From Prochlorococcus marinus (GTDB taxonomy: Bacteria; Cyanobacteriota; Cyanobacteriia; PCC-6307; Cyanobiaceae), in the NCBI RefSeq assembly GCF_001180245.1, contig NZ_CVSV01000109.1:35555-99554 (forward strand): 64,000 nt of DNA, given 5' to 3'. Below are positions 40,070-48,238 of this stretch, piece after piece (the stretch's first letter is position 1; each line of letters opens with the position of its first letter). The notes below the pieces were generated by a model that had not been told where the DNA came from, did not search any database, and saw nothing but the letters and a program-made list of their open reading frames with translations. Position numbers and translations under genes: made by a program.

Positions 40070-40264
40070 TCAAATTATTCTTATTCTTTCTGAATATATA
40101 TTATTACTTTTAAAAATCGAGATATTAGAATAATCATCTTTCCACATTATTGGTGATTCTATAACCTTTCTCTCTGGAGACTTTACTGAAAAAATCAATC
40201 CAAATACAAAAAGAATAGTAATCAATATGATTGTCATTACTAATTTGTCTGAAATATTATTCAT
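40070..40264 (-). CDS. Small one-helix membrane protein, unknown
   Basis: The 64-residue protein has one N-terminal hydrophobic helix (VMTIILITILFVFGLIFSV) followed by a polar tail. It lies 9 bases downstream of the exported-protein gene on the same strand. No family recognised. Confidence 0.45.
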   Translation of the reverse strand: MNNISDKLVMTIILITILFVFGLIFSVKSPERKVIESPIMWKDDYSNISIFKSNNIYSERIRII

Positions 40265-40273
40265 TAACCTAAT

Positions 40274-40672
40274 CTATCTTGAAAAATTTTTGTCAGGAGT
40301 AGTTTTTTCGTAAATTTCTAGAAAATATGATTTAAAATAGTTAATCCCCTCATTTCCAATCAACCCAATTGACCGTCCGCAATCATTTACTACTTGTGAT
40401 GAAATTTGATTTGCCAAGTCATTTTTCTCAATCCATTTTTTCTGAGGATTGTAAGAGAAAGATATAATGTTTTCAGTTTTTACAATAGCTGATTTCATTG
40501 CTTCATCCTTAGAAAGACCATTTTGAATAGCATTGCAATATTTTTTAGAGAAATTATTAGAGATCCTATTTTGTAGCAGACTAACACTAGGATCGGACGT
40601 ATCAAAAGCTAAACCTATTGCAGGTTGTAATTGAAAAATTATAAATAAAAGTAAGACAAAAAATAATTTCAA
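40274..40672 (-). CDS. Exported protein of a two-cysteine family (paralogue of 59320-59757)
   Basis: The 132-residue protein has a clear signal peptide (LFFVLLLFIIFQLQPAIGLA) and a domain with two spaced cysteines: FSKKYCNAIQNGLSKDEAM and NDCGRSIGL. The same pattern (F-x-K-x-F/Y-C-x-A-x3-G-L ... D/N-x-CG) recurs in the protein at 59320-59757, so they are paralogues. A disulfide between the two cysteines in the lumen or periplasm is plausible. Function unknown. Confidence 0.6.
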   Translation of the reverse strand: MKLFFVLLLFIIFQLQPAIGLAFDTSDPSVSLLQNRISNNFSKKYCNAIQNGLSKDEAMKSAIVKTENIISFSYNPQKKWIEKNDLANQISSQVVNDCGRSIGLIGNEGINYFKSYFLEIYEKTTPDKNFSR

Positions 40673-40827
40673 AAACAGCTATTAATCAATAGTTTATAAA
40701 TAATATAATAGTATTTTAAAATTGTCTTTTCAATTAAATCTGATAATTATTAAAAGCAAATTAAATTTCAATTTATTAATAATTAAAAGTATTGCGATAA
40801 GTTCAGTAATAATAGTCAGAGGTTTAT

Positions 40828-41061
40828 TTGATTACAAATATGTACGAATCTTTGATGACATTGCTATTTTTTCCTGATTGGACAAATGGATTACCTTCAG
40901 ATTTCTTAATTCTTCATTTTTTTGTAGGAGCTGTGATTTTTCCATTCAACATGATTCATGCTAAAGCAAGAAAAATTGACAGTCAAAATCCACAGGATGC
41001 AGCTAATGGGTATAAAAATTCAGATAACGCAACATTTTTTGGATACGAGGAAATCAATTAG
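40828..41061 (+). CDS. Small membrane protein, unknown
   Basis: The 77-residue protein has one hydrophobic stretch (about 21-40) and a polar tail with NPQDAANGYKNSDNATFFG. I use TTG at 40828 because a GAGG site lies 5 bases upstream; ATG at 40840 is the alternative. No family recognised. Confidence 0.5.
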   Translation: MITNMYESLMTLLFFPDWTNGLPSDFLILHFFVGAVIFPFNMIHAKARKIDSQNPQDAANGYKNSDNATFFGYEEIN

Positions 41062-41094
41062 ATTTACTTAAAATTAATTTAAGGAATTAGTTTA

Positions 41095-41322
41095 TTGATG
41101 ATAATTTCCCTAAATACAGGTTTAGATCTTAAAATATTCAGTCCCAGTGAACCTATAGGAATATTCATAATTTTTGTTGGATTAATTTTTACTGGTATGA
41201 TTTTCTATATTATTTATGCTGTAAGTACAAATAAAGAATCCTTAGAAGACAAAAAAATAAGAAATAAAAAGGAGTACTTGCAAAAGGAGAAAATAGGAAA
41301 ATTATTTCCTAAGAAAAAATAA
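41095..41322 (+). CDS. Small one-helix membrane protein, unknown
   Basis: The 75-residue protein has one helix (GIFIIFVGLIFTGMIFYIIY) followed by a long lysine-rich tail ending KLFPKKK. It follows the previous small membrane gene by 33 bases on the same strand. Such helix-plus-basic-tail proteins could associate with anionic membranes; no function is known. Confidence 0.55.
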   Translation: MMIISLNTGLDLKIFSPSEPIGIFIIFVGLIFTGMIFYIIYAVSTNKESLEDKKIRNKKEYLQKEKIGKLFPKKK

Positions 41323-41422
41323 ATTTAATTGCTTTGTTGCTATAAAGATATTTATTTATATTATTAATTATTAAATCGGTAGGATCTAAAAACATTAGTT
41401 TTAGTTCTCTTAAATCAAACAT
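41309..41422 (-). CDS. Candidate 37-residue peptide
   Basis: From ATG at 41422 it reads MFDLRELKLMFLDPTDLIIN, then NINKYLYSNKAIKFIFS. It overlaps the 3' end of the gene on the other strand by 14 bases and lies in a 224-base gap. No ribosome site is clear. Listed as a possibility only. Confidence 0.25.
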   Translation of the reverse strand: MFDLRELKLMFLDPTDLIINNINKYLYSNKAIKFIFS

Positions 41423-41546
41423 TTTCTAAAAATTCAACTATAACAATAAAAAATTTTTTACGAGGACTTCATATTGTTAATTGCACAGCTAAATTATTTT
41501 CATATCAAGCAAAAAATGTTAAAAATGGAAAAAATAATTTGAAATT

Positions 41547-42050
41547 TTGGAGAATTCACCACAATATCTATTTCTAGCTAGTGGAGTGAATAATGGAGAA
41601 GGGTTTTGGATTGTGGGAATAAAAAATTGCGATGAAAATATCCTTGAGGATGAAAATCTCTTAGATTGCCATAGAAAAGAATTAATAGGTAATGAATCAG
41701 CAAAAGATGTTCTTTTAGTTATTAATTTAAACGTAAATAATTTATTAAATGAACTAAGAAACAAAAATTATTTATTTGCAAAACCTTCAATGGGGATTCC
41801 ATTTGATATCCCTCTAGAAATCTTGGAAAATATTTTTGATTTTTGGTTAGATATTTACAAAAATAATGAAGCCTGGGAAGCTTGTTTAGGACTTCTTAAA
41901 GTTAGAAAAAGGATTCCCCTAAAAAACCTAATTGAAAGCGAAAGTTTAAAGGGAAACTCAAAAAAATGGGCTATAAAAATTGAAACTTTACATACTTATG
42001 TTCCTTCTTCTCTTAAAAATGAAAAATTAAATGAACCCATGTGGGAATAA
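41547..42050 (+). CDS. Soluble protein of unknown function
   Basis: The 167-residue protein starts from a probable TTG (ENSPQYLFLASGVNNGEGFW). It is acidic, soluble, and has an EAWEACLGLLKVRKRIPLK helical block near residue 112. No motif is recognised. It begins a plus-strand series ending in a nucleotide-salvage pair. Confidence 0.5.
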   Translation: MENSPQYLFLASGVNNGEGFWIVGIKNCDENILEDENLLDCHRKELIGNESAKDVLLVINLNVNNLLNELRNKNYLFAKPSMGIPFDIPLEILENIFDFWLDIYKNNEAWEACLGLLKVRKRIPLKNLIESESLKGNSKKWAIKIETLHTYVPSSLKNEKLNEPMWE

Positions 42051-42124
42051 TTTTATCTTTAAATACTAAAAATATTTACTTCCTTGGATATTTAAGTAAA
42101 AATAAAATAACCAATTATTTAAAA

Positions 42125-42310
42125 ATGAATAAACCATATTCTTTTAGTATCGATCAAATGAACGGGATAGTTGAGGATACATACGCCAAGATAATAAATG
42201 AATGTGAGAATTTAAAAAAAAATACTAATTGTCCAAATGAGCAAGTATTAGCACTTTTAAGTGTAATTGCTTCAAATTACGCTACTAAAACAGAAAACAA
42301 CGAAAATTAA
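42125..42310 (+). CDS. Small helical protein, unknown
   Basis: I start it at the ATG at 42125, giving a 61-residue protein beginning MNKPYSFSIDQMNGIVEDTY and ending TKTENNEN; the open frame upstream to 42041 overlaps the previous gene and looks non-coding. Helical and soluble. Its stop lies 1 base before the phosphoribosyltransferase ATG. Unknown function. Confidence 0.5.
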   Translation: MNKPYSFSIDQMNGIVEDTYAKIINECENLKKNTNCPNEQVLALLSVIASNYATKTENNEN

Positions 42311-42311
42311 G

Positions 42312-42707
42312 ATGATAAGTCATTTTACCTGGAGCGAATTTGATGAGAGCGTAGAACACATTGCCAATAAATGTAGGTTTAAGGAGTTTTCTGGAATATA
42401 TGGAGTCCCTCGTGGTGGATTATGTCTTGCTGTAGCACTAAGCCATAAATTAAAAATTAAATTAATTTCAGAACCACTAAAAAATTCACTAATAGTAGAT
42501 GATGTTTATGAAACTGGTCTTACATTAACGAGCTTCAAAGATATTGAAGGAGCAATGTTTTTTGTATTATTTAGTAAAATCAAACCTACATGGTGGAATA
42601 CAGTATTCATATCTAAAAAAAGCCATTGGATAGTTTTTCCTTGGGAAAATACTTTAACTTCAAAAAGTGACCGCGAAGATTACATCATTAAAAGAGGTTT
42701 AAGTTGA
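42312..42707 (+). CDS. Phosphoribosyltransferase-like protein
   Basis: The 131-residue protein has the PRPP-binding motif SLIVDDVYETGLTL (canonical VDDxxxTG) and an N-terminal substrate loop FSGIYGVPRGGLCLAVAL typical of purine phosphoribosyltransferases. It is shorter than hypoxanthine or xanthine phosphoribosyltransferases (150-180), so the base specificity is unclear. It overlaps the next gene (TGATG), pairing it with a deoxyribosyltransferase. Confidence 0.75.
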   Translation: MISHFTWSEFDESVEHIANKCRFKEFSGIYGVPRGGLCLAVALSHKLKIKLISEPLKNSLIVDDVYETGLTLTSFKDIEGAMFFVLFSKIKPTWWNTVFISKKSHWIVFPWENTLTSKSDREDYIIKRGLS

Positions 42708-43162
42708 TGAAGAAATTATATTTGGCAAATCCATATGGATTTTCAAAACAAACTAAAACACTTTTAAATGAATTTATTCAAATCTTCAATGATTTAAATG
42801 TAGAAGTATTTGAACCTTTTAGGAGAGCAAAACCATTAACACAACAAAAAAGTCAATGGGCATATGAAGTTGCAAATAGTAATTTCCGCGATTTAAAAGA
42901 ATGTGATTGTATTTTTGCGATTGTTAATGGAAATCCTCCAGATGAAGGGGTAATGATTGAATTGGGTATCGCAATTGCTTTAAAAAAGGAAATCTTTTTA
43001 TTCAGGGATGATTTTAGAAATTGTTCTGATAGCGATCAATATCCATTAAATCTAATGTTATTTCTTGGCTTACCTAAAGATAATTGGGAAAAATATTATT
43101 TTGAATCATTACAAGAAATAAAAAGTAATAAAAAAAGATTTATGGAGTGGGCAAAAAATTAG
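42707..43162 (+). CDS. Nucleoside 2-deoxyribosyltransferase-like protein
   Basis: The 151-residue protein matches the family start KLYLANPYGFSKQTK and has the catalytic block DEGVMIELGIAIALKKEIFL (canonical D-x-G-T-x2-E-x-G-x-A). Such enzymes move deoxyribose between bases or hydrolyse modified nucleoside monophosphates. Start is ATG at 42707, overlapping the phosphoribosyltransferase stop; TTG one codon earlier is possible. Together they suggest base salvage. Confidence 0.8.
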   Translation: MKKLYLANPYGFSKQTKTLLNEFIQIFNDLNVEVFEPFRRAKPLTQQKSQWAYEVANSNFRDLKECDCIFAIVNGNPPDEGVMIELGIAIALKKEIFLFRDDFRNCSDSDQYPLNLMLFLGLPKDNWEKYYFESLQEIKSNKKRFMEWAKN

Positions 43163-43222
43163 CCAAATAAACTATTATCCCTCAATTAGAAGTTTTGAGT
43201 TTAAATATATATGTTGAGGTGC

Positions 43223-43228
43223 TATAAT
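43223..43228 (+). promoter_or_regulatory. TATAAT -10 element upstream of rpsU
   Basis: A perfect TATAAT lies 20 bases before the rpsU TTG start, placing transcription start about 12 bases upstream. No well-spaced -35 is visible. Confidence 0.5.
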
Positions 43229-43248
43229 AATATTTATTTAGAAAAATT

Positions 43249-43425
43249 TTGACACAAGTCACAGTTGGAGAGAACGAGGGAATTGAGTCTGCCCTTAGAA
43301 GATTTAAAAGACAAGTGTCTAAGTCAGGTATCTTTGCAGATTTAAAAAGACTTAGACATCACGAAACGCCTATTGAAAAATATAAAAGAAAGTTGCAACA
43401 GAGAAGAAAAGCAAGAAGAAGATAG
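43249..43425 (+). CDS. rpsU: 30S ribosomal protein S21
   Basis: The 58-residue basic protein reads (M)[20 protein letters not shown], then [15 protein letters not shown], the S21 pattern. S21 sits near the mRNA exit and helps initiation. TTG is the only start near the conserved N-terminus. It is preceded by a TATAAT element and stands alone. Confidence 0.95.
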
Positions 43426-43501
43426 TCTGCTATACCTCATAAATTTTTTGAAAAATCGTTGATATTACAAATTTTTTTTAAAAAGGTTTGAAATTAAAAT
43501 T

Positions 43502-43828
43502 TTAACTACTTAAGCTTTTAAGCTTCTTAACAAGATTTATCCCAACTCCTGACACAGCAAGAAGATCTTTTTCATCTGCAGCGATAACTGCCTTTGTTGT
43601 TTTAAATCCAGCCTCGTACAAGGCTTTTGCGCTTTTTGCTCCAACACCTGGAAGTGTAGTCAAAGTTTCAATATTTTTCTTGGAATTTGCTGCTTTGGTT
43701 TTTGTTTTTGTTTTTGTTTTTGTTTTTGCAGACTTTGCAACTTTTTTTTCTTTCTTTAAAGGTGTTTCAGAAGTTACTGCACTTTTAAATAAAATTGATT
43801 TTAGTTTGCTGAGAAATTTAGAAATCAT
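43502..43828 (-). CDS. Helix-hairpin-helix protein with a KT repeat linker
   Basis: The 108-residue protein has a basic amphipathic N-terminus (FLSKLKSILFKSA), a lysine/threonine linker (KTKTKTKTKTK at about 36-46) and a C-terminal HhH pair: LTTLPGVGAKSAKALYEAGF, then LLAVSGVGINLVKKL. HhH pairs bind DNA non-specifically. The linker is encoded by a GTTTTT microsatellite on the plus strand, so its length can vary by two residues per unit. Confidence 0.8.
   Translation of the reverse strand: MISKFLSKLKSILFKSAVTSETPLKKEKKVAKSAKTKTKTKTKTKAANSKKNIETLTTLPGVGAKSAKALYEAGFKTTKAVIAADEKDLLAVSGVGINLVKKLKSLSS
43698..43727 (+). repeat. GTTTTT microsatellite, five units, inside the HhH gene
   Basis: Five perfect tandem copies of the hexamer GTTTTT, read on the minus strand as AAAAAC-phase codons giving Lys-Thr pairs. 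Hexamer changes would keep the frame. Confidence 0.85.
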
Positions 43829-44093
43829 TGCAATATATAAGTAATAAAATTAGCTATTTAGTTTAACATTATAAAATTCCAGAGGAATTAATTACAAGAT
43901 AAAAACTAACTGCATAGAAATAATTTATTTACAATTATATAAAGACACACATTTGATATTTATGCAAGCTTACGAGCTATCGCAAGGTATTCTAAATTAT
44001 TTTAAAAATTTAATAAGTTAAAATGTATATTCAAAATCTAAAGGTATTTATTAATAGTAAAGTTAAAATCTTATTAAAGAACAGATCATAAAA

Positions 44094-44690
44094 ATGAAGC
44101 TTATTTTTATAAGTGGACCTTCCGGAAGCGGGAAAACAACTTTATCAAATCAAATAATAAAAAAAAATAAAAATGGTATTGTATTAAGTACCGACAATTA
44201 CTATAAGACAGGATTAATAAGTAAATTACTACCAAAATTTATAGAAGGTTTTTTTGATAGAAGTATTAGTTTTAATAACAAACTATTCAAAAAAGATTTT
44301 GATTTTATTTATAAGAATGGAATTTCAATCTGTGATCGTTATTATAATTTCGAAAAGAAAACAATTCAAAATATCTTAAACGAGACAAATAATATTAGTT
44401 TTTTAATTGTTGAGGGTATATTTGCTCAAGAATTCTCAAACACTTTAAATAATAAGGATTATTTTTTTTTAGAAATAAAAACTAAAAAAAATGAGTGCAT
44501 GAAAAGAGTTGTCCAAAGAGATATAAAAGAAAGGGGGAAGAAAAAAAAACAAGCTGAGAATGATTTCTTAAAATCATGGAGCATTTATTATGAGAAATTC
44601 AAACCTAATAGCATAAAAAATAATAAAAATAAATACATTATTGAAAAAACCACTGATGTAGATCACATTCTGAAAAAATTATTTAATTAA
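44094..44690 (+). CDS. Uridine kinase-like P-loop kinase
   Basis: The 198-residue protein has Walker A GPSGSGKTT (residues 8-16), STDNYYKTG like the uridine kinase DxFY region, a LIVEGIFAQEF strand matching the family EGI motif, and a lid region with RVVQRDIKERGK. Substrate could be a nucleoside, pantothenate or phosphoribulose-like sugar; not decidable here. It converges with the renalase-like gene, overlapping by 12 bases. Confidence 0.75.
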   Translation: MKLIFISGPSGSGKTTLSNQIIKKNKNGIVLSTDNYYKTGLISKLLPKFIEGFFDRSISFNNKLFKKDFDFIYKNGISICDRYYNFEKKTIQNILNETNNISFLIVEGIFAQEFSNTLNNKDYFFLEIKTKKNECMKRVVQRDIKERGKKKKQAENDFLKSWSIYYEKFKPNSIKNNKNKYIIEKTTDVDHILKKLFN

Positions 44691-45845
44691 GTCTTTAATT
44701 TTTTTCTCTAATATTAAAGCACTTAAAATTGAGCCTTCAATTCTGCCAAATCCATCTCCTTCAAACCAGTCTCCGCAAAATCCAATTTTAGATTTTCTAC
44801 TAAATTGTAAAGATAATGGTACGGCAAGGCCAGAAGGCTGTGAAGCTCTCCATTTCATAATAGATATTTTTTCATCAAAACTTAATTTATGTACTAAAGA
44901 ATTCTCTTCAAACAATTTATTGAAATTTTTAATTATTTTTTGTTTAAAAACTTCTTCTTCTTTTATATTCAAATAAGAATTAATTAACTCTGCGTTTTTT
45001 GAATGTACTACAATTCCTAATTTATTATTATCTTGAAGCTGAAAAATAATTCTTTCAAATCTATATTTTTTTTCTAAATTATTTTTTAAATAAAAATACC
45101 TCTGTTTTTTAGGATAATTATCTTTATAACTATAATTTTTATTTGTATAAATTAGAAAAGTTAACCTGGGAATAAATGTTTGTTCTTCTAACAAATTTAA
45201 TAATAAATCTATTTTTTTATCACTATTAATAGGAATTGCTTTTCTTAATGGAATTTGATTTACGTTTAATATTTTTAAAGACCTCTTATGTAACAACAAA
45301 TTAGTTGAACAAATTAGATATTTAGACTTGAATTTGTCGCCATTTTTGGAAGTTAGTAACCATTCCTTACCATTAAACTTCATATCAACTATTAAAGTTT
45401 CAAAGAAAAAATCAATTTCCTCTTTTAAATTATTTGACTCAATTATCTTTTTCGATAATTCACTCATGGAATCTAAAGATAAATAATTAACCCCGCATGA
45501 AAATTCAGATTTTTTTTTGGTTTCTAAATTAGAATCTTCATTTAAAAAAAATATTTCTGAGTCGTCAATTTTTATATATTTATTTTCCAATAATTCATTA
45601 ATATATCTTTTTAATAGAAAATTATTTTTACTATTAGATATATTAAAATTTGGAGAACCATGATTTAGTTTCCATCCTTCATATTTTTTGCTTATTCTTG
45701 TACTTGATCTACCTCCAAGTCCACGGCCAATTTCAATTAATCCAACTTTTTTTGTAATATTATTTTTCAGATACTTCGAGGCAAACACACACGCAGATAT
45801 ACCACCACCTATTATTAATAAGTCATATGTTAAATCACTTCTCAT
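44679..45845 (-). CDS. Renalase-like FAD-dependent oxidoreductase
   Basis: The 388-residue protein has the FAD motif DLLIIGGGISACVFASKYL near the start, then GLIEIGRGLGGRSSTR and a C-terminal flavin motif IGFCGDWFEGDGFGRIEGS, the pattern of the renalase/amine-oxidase branch. Marine cyanobacteria carry several such proteins with unknown substrate. It is 20 bases downstream of the MTHFR-like gene on the same strand, suggesting a two-gene unit of flavoproteins. Confidence 0.75.
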   Translation of the reverse strand: MRSDLTYDLLIIGGGISACVFASKYLKNNITKKVGLIEIGRGLGGRSSTRISKKYEGWKLNHGSPNFNISNSKNNFLLKRYINELLENKYIKIDDSEIFFLNEDSNLETKKKSEFSCGVNYLSLDSMSELSKKIIESNNLKEEIDFFFETLIVDMKFNGKEWLLTSKNGDKFKSKYLICSTNLLLHKRSLKILNVNQIPLRKAIPINSDKKIDLLLNLLEEQTFIPRLTFLIYTNKNYSYKDNYPKKQRYFYLKNNLEKKYRFERIIFQLQDNNKLGIVVHSKNAELINSYLNIKEEEVFKQKIIKNFNKLFEENSLVHKLSFDEKISIMKWRASQPSGLAVPLSLQFSRKSKIGFCGDWFEGDGFGRIEGSILSALILEKKIKDLIK

Positions 45846-45865
45846 AGGTTTAATATTGAAATAAA

Positions 45866-46669
45866 TTATCTTTTATTTTCTAAAAAACTATAAACAGAAT
45901 CAAGTTTCTCTGATGAAGAAAAATCAGATTCAATTACAGGTATAATATTATTATTTTTATAAAAACTAACTAAATCGTTTGTGAAATCAAAAAAATTCTC
46001 TATGGCATATAAAAACTTTTCAGATATATATACCTCTTTCCAAGGACGAAATTTAAAACGTGCTATAAATTGTTTAGAGGGAATAAATAAACTTCCAAAT
46101 AAATTTAATTTTTCTTTTTTTGCTACGTTTTTAAGATAAGTCATTTCATTCTGAAGAACTTTAATATCTGTACCATATTGAAACCAAATTGAATTTATTA
46201 ACCCAGTCGATATTTTTTTTTCGAACCTTTCTCTTTCTGAAGAAATATTATAATATTTTTTTAAGTATGGATTGTAAGCTATACCTAATTTAACTTTTAA
46301 ATTTTTTTCTTTTTTTAAATAAGTTAATACATCAACTGAGTCAAAGTTTTTTTTCTTATTAGATCCCGACAAAAGCAGAATTTCAAAATTTTTATTAGTC
46401 TGAGAACTTTTAACAAAATCTAAAAATTCCTGATACGAATTTTCTTTATTTTTTGAATATTGATGATAAAGACTATAGTGATAGGTCACATTAAATTCAT
46501 TATAGTTTTTTGATATATATTTAATAGTTGAATTAAATAAATCCTTCTTTATAAGTCCTTTACATGGAATATTAATATTTTTGATATTATTTAATTTGCA
46601 AAAATTAAGTTTATCGTCTAACTGAGAAATATTTTTAAAGGACAATTCAAATCTTATATTATTGTTCAT
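45866..46669 (-). CDS. Distant MTHFR-like TIM-barrel protein
   Basis: The 267-residue protein looks like a divergent methylenetetrahydrofolate reductase barrel: FEILLLSGSNKKK, then LGIAYNPYLKKYY, ERERFEKKISTGLINSIWFQ (like the MetF RLxxKxxAGAxxxxTQ strand) and GSLFIPSKQFIARFKFRPW. It lacks a clear GA(A/E)YPEVH segment of true MetF. A flavin or folate-related activity is therefore inferred. The next gene is a renalase-like flavoprotein. Confidence 0.5.
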   Translation of the reverse strand: MNNNIRFELSFKNISQLDDKLNFCKLNNIKNINIPCKGLIKKDLFNSTIKYISKNYNEFNVTYHYSLYHQYSKNKENSYQEFLDFVKSSQTNKNFEILLLSGSNKKKNFDSVDVLTYLKKEKNLKVKLGIAYNPYLKKYYNISSERERFEKKISTGLINSIWFQYGTDIKVLQNEMTYLKNVAKKEKLNLFGSLFIPSKQFIARFKFRPWKEVYISEKFLYAIENFFDFTNDLVSFYKNNNIIPVIESDFSSSEKLDSVYSFLENKR

Positions 46670-46701
46670 TATTTAATAGTCACATTGACTCACTCAACAT
46701 A

Positions 46702-46938
46702 TTAACGAAAACATGCGTCTGCTACGATTCTTATTTTGGAAGTCGTCTTTTTATTCTTAGCCTTTAGAAAATAACTAGGGGAAATCTCTAATGCAGCTTT
46801 TAGAGAAATTTTATCTTCTGAAGATTTTGTAATAATTTGATTAAAACATTTCAAATTTTCTGGTATTAATAAACCGGGCCATGACAGAAGAAGACCTACA
46901 AAAATACCGAAAAATAAAAATAAAAATAAAAATAAACC
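46702..46938 (-). pseudogene. Small signal-anchor protein whose ATG is one base out of frame
   Basis: The open frame reads FFGIFVGLLLSWPGLLIPEN, then LKCFNQIIT and a basic C-terminus ending VADACFR. It has a hydrophobic start and two cysteines, like an exported or anchored small protein. No start codon of the ATG/GTG/TTG type occurs before the hydrophobic segment in this frame. The ATG at 46942 (RFIFIFIF) is one base out of phase; one extra A in the adjacent AAAAAT repeat would join them into about 80 residues. Alternatives: an ATT start, or sequence error. Confidence 0.4.
46910..46933 (+). repeat. AAAAAT microsatellite, four units
   Basis: Four perfect tandem AAAAAT units lie exactly at the start of the interrupted small gene. 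Unit changes would keep frame, but single-base slippage in the A runs would not. Confidence 0.8.
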
Positions 46939-47110
46939 TCATGACAAATAAAATTTTTAATTTTACTAATTAAAATAAAAAACAATAATTCAATTGTATT
47001 GGAAAATAATAAATAAATTATTTCCTTTCTTCTTATCGCAGATATTTAATCCATTAAAGATTTTCATGAACTCGAGAGGTTAGAATAACAAAAAAGTATT
47101 ATTTTAGAAT

Positions 47111-47515
47111 ATGGCTAGCCAAGATTATCTAATTGCAATAGCTTTAATTGAGCAAAACTTAGTTAGAGCGATGCCTCTTGGAGGTAAAGAAATTAAAGAT
47201 AATTTGGAAGAATCAGAAAATTTCAAGAAACTTGGAGAAGAGGTAATTTTAAATCTTTTAATGAGAGTATTTCAAAGAAGTGATGAAGGTGCTTTAAAAA
47301 GGTCTTCTGAAGAAAAAGGTTTGCTCCTTGTTCATATGCATCCTAAAAGAATGCAGAAAGAGCTTCCATTCATTAAATCTGAATGGATAAGAGATGGAGA
47401 TACACAACAGTTTCTAAAATACCTTGGCAATCTCTCAAAAGAAGTATGGACTGCATCTTTCATAAAATACAAAGGGATTGAATTTACTTCTATCTCAAAG
47501 AATGATGAGATCTAA
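47111..47515 (+). CDS. Soluble helical protein, unknown function
   Basis: The 134-residue protein starts at ATG (ASQDYLIAIALIEQNLVRAM). It is mostly helical and soluble, with a conserved-looking GLLLVHMHPKRMQKELPFIK block. I do not recognise a family. It converges with the pepE gene, 22 bases apart. Confidence 0.6.
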   Translation: MASQDYLIAIALIEQNLVRAMPLGGKEIKDNLEESENFKKLGEEVILNLLMRVFQRSDEGALKRSSEEKGLLLVHMHPKRMQKELPFIKSEWIRDGDTQQFLKYLGNLSKEVWTASFIKYKGIEFTSISKNDEI

Positions 47516-47537
47516 AGATATTAAAAATATTTTCTTT

Positions 47538-48218
47538 TCAAAGAATTTCTTTCTTTAAAATATTATTTTCCTTAGCAACTCTAAAACAGTTTTTACCATT
47601 ACCAAAATCAATTGAGGAATAGTCAAAATCATTTTTAATATGCAAGGCACAATTGCCCTCAATACATATACAAGATTCAATAATTTCTCTCTGAATAACA
47701 TCATTAACGTAAGGTTCCCTCTCTTTCTCTTCATCGAAATGCGGGCAAGCAATACCTTCAACTATGCCTAAGCAATCAATTATGGCTAATTCTTTAGCAT
47801 AAGAATCAGTTATGCCTTTTTCAAACCAACAAATAGCTCCAGCACTTACTCCACTCATTACAATTCCTTTTTCATAAGCATTTCGCAAAATTTTATGTAA
47901 ATTCCATTCATTCCAAACAGCTAACATACTTTTTGTATTTCCTCCGCCAACATAAATGATGTCTTGAGTTAAAACTTTCTCTTCTAAGTTTTCTGTTCTA
48001 GAGAAGAAATCAATATGGCTTGTTATACAATCAAGTTTAGAAAATGCTCTATAAAAATTTAGTTTGTACGAACTACTATCGCCTGATGCTGTTGGAATAA
48101 AGCAAATTTTAGGTCTTTTTTTATTACTTAAAGAAACTATATATTTTTCAATTTCAAGAGAGCCTAATGAACGTCCAAACCCTCCTCCCCCAATAGCGAC
48201 TATATTTTTACTAGGCAT
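47538..48218 (-). CDS. pepE: Peptidase E-like (S51) serine dipeptidase
   Basis: The 226-residue protein has the S51 nucleophile elbow MSGVSAGAICWFE and the preceding IIYVGGGNTKSMLAVW oxyanion region, with the conserved start AIGGGGFGRS. PepE-type enzymes cleave N-terminal aspartyl dipeptides; cyanophycinase belongs to the same fold. No cyanophycin synthesis gene is nearby, so dipeptidase or a related hydrolase is preferred. It is divergent from the GNAT gene. Confidence 0.8.
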   Translation of the reverse strand: MPSKNIVAIGGGGFGRSLGSLEIEKYIVSLSNKKRPKICFIPTASGDSSSYKLNFYRAFSKLDCITSHIDFFSRTENLEEKVLTQDIIYVGGGNTKSMLAVWNEWNLHKILRNAYEKGIVMSGVSAGAICWFEKGITDSYAKELAIIDCLGIVEGIACPHFDEEKEREPYVNDVIQREIIESCICIEGNCALHIKNDFDYSSIDFGNGKNCFRVAKENNILKKEIL

Positions 48219-48238
48219 ATTAAATAAAAGATTTATAT

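Noticed and set aside
43698..46933. Possible CRISPR-like repeats
   Set aside because: The repeats at 43698 and 46910 are uninterrupted hexamer microsatellites without spacers; no CRISPR array is present.
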